A DNA stretch of 6,384 bases from Ruminococcaceae bacterium UBA6842. GTDB taxonomy: Bacteria; Bacillota; Clostridia; Oscillospirales; Acutalibacteraceae. Numbering within the stretch: the first letter of the stretch is position 1; each line of letters starts with the position of its first letter. Below the pieces are notes generated by a model. The model was not told where the DNA came from and did not search any database. It saw only the letters and a list, made by a program, of their open reading frames with translations. The stretch spans positions 6,365-12,748 of the forward strand of contig DKDS01000100.1 in assembly GCA_002451855.1 (NCBI GenBank). Reading direction: 5' to 3'. The position numbers and the translations under genes are program-made. Shown here piece after piece: positions 6,197-6,384 of the stretch.

Positions 6197-6208
6197 TGAA
6201 CCAATGTG

Positions 6209-6246
6209 AAAAAAATGCACATAAGAAAGCTTAAATTCTTATGTGC
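6209..6246 (-). terminator. Rho-independent terminator of the DUF2493/SLOG-like gene
   Basis: An 11-bp perfect inverted repeat (GCACATAAGAA at 6217-6227, complement at 6236-6246) has an 8-nt loop. Read on the minus strand it is followed, after one base, by seven T residues (complement of 6209-6215). It begins 11 nt past the stop of the gene at 6258 and separates it from the GH3 promoter. Confidence 0.85.
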
Positions 6247-6257
6247 CTATAAAAAAT

Positions 6258-6384
6258 TTACTTATTCTGATTTTCTGTTTTTACAAGTATGCGAACGGGT
6301 TTGTTTTTCTTTTTGCAGTTATCTATAACATACTTTGTGCCGTGCGATTTGCCGTCCCAAAAAGCCAGTACATAATCGGCGTAA
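6258..6384 (-). CDS. C-terminal end of a DUF2493/SLOG-fold (YpsA-related) protein, 5' end beyond window
   Basis: The frame is open from the right edge to TAA at 6258-6260 and shows the last 41 residues. The visible part, AFWDGKSHGTKYVI followed by a lysine-rich KKKNKPV and a short polar tail, resembles the closing region of DUF2493/cpYpsA-like proteins. In these, a strand ending in WDGKSxGT precedes a helix and a final strand. These SLOG-fold proteins are thought to bind nucleotides or nucleotide-derived ligands; no specific role is established for most of them. A good terminator directly downstream supports this being a real gene end. The family call rests on a short fragment and is from memory of the motif, not a search. 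Confidence 0.7.
   Translation of the reverse strand, partial: YADYVLAFWDGKSHGTKYVIDNCKKKNKPVRILVKTENQNK

Noticed and set aside
1..6384. CRISPR array, insertion sequence, tRNA or phage/defence module
   Set aside because: No regularly spaced repeats, transposase-like frames, terminal inverted repeats or cloverleaf sequences were seen; nearly all bases are explained by housekeeping or metabolic genes and their control sites.

Overview
The window looks like ordinary chromosome from an anaerobic, probably gut-associated member of the Clostridia (Bacillota), perhaps Oscillospiraceae/Ruminococcus-like. This is inferred from the use of ThyX for thymidylate synthesis, a clostridial-type thymidylate kinase, strong GGAGG ribosome sites, near-consensus sigma-A promoters with 17-bp spacers, an AzlCD amino-acid transporter and a cytoplasmic GH3 glycosidase. 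No rRNA or tRNA gene fixes the taxon.

Layout. Positions 1-2405 carry four genes on the minus strand, read from right to left: greA (transcript cleavage factor), thyX (flavin-dependent thymidylate synthase), tmk (dTMP kinase) and a DJ-1/PfpI-family gene that runs off the left edge. thyX and tmk overlap by 8 bp, and the DJ-1 gene starts 5 nt after tmk, so these three form a tight operon with a near-consensus promoter just in front of thyX. greA has its own promoter, and nothing between greA and thyX looks like a terminator, so some read-through is likely. ThyX makes dTMP and Tmk phosphorylates it to dTDP, so the operon core is two successive steps of dTTP supply.

Positions 2415-2571 form a divergent promoter region: greA fires leftward and azlC rightward. 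azlC-azlD (2572-3601) overlap by 11 bp and encode the two subunits of a branched-chain amino-acid exporter-type permease. A perfect 19-bp inverted repeat flanked by A6/T6 (3605-3644) serves as a bidirectional terminator between azlD and the convergent GH3 gene.

Positions 3650-6097 hold a single large minus-strand gene for a GH3 beta-glycosidase with an inserted PA14-like domain and no signal peptide. It has its own promoter (6131-6159), preceded by short AAAGAAAC repeats that could be a regulator site. A separate minus-strand terminator (6209-6246) closes the last gene, of which only the C-terminal 41 codons are in the window; it resembles the end of DUF2493/SLOG-fold (YpsA-related) proteins.

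I found no mobile element, CRISPR array, phage gene or defence locus, and no convincing new system. The items worth a second look are small: an unusual Asp-to-Gly change in the DRY motif of Tmk, a cysteine-rich ThyX tail, a greA transcript that would begin at or next to its ribosome site, an azlC GTG start without a clear ribosome site, and departures from the usual acid/base motif in the GH3 enzyme.
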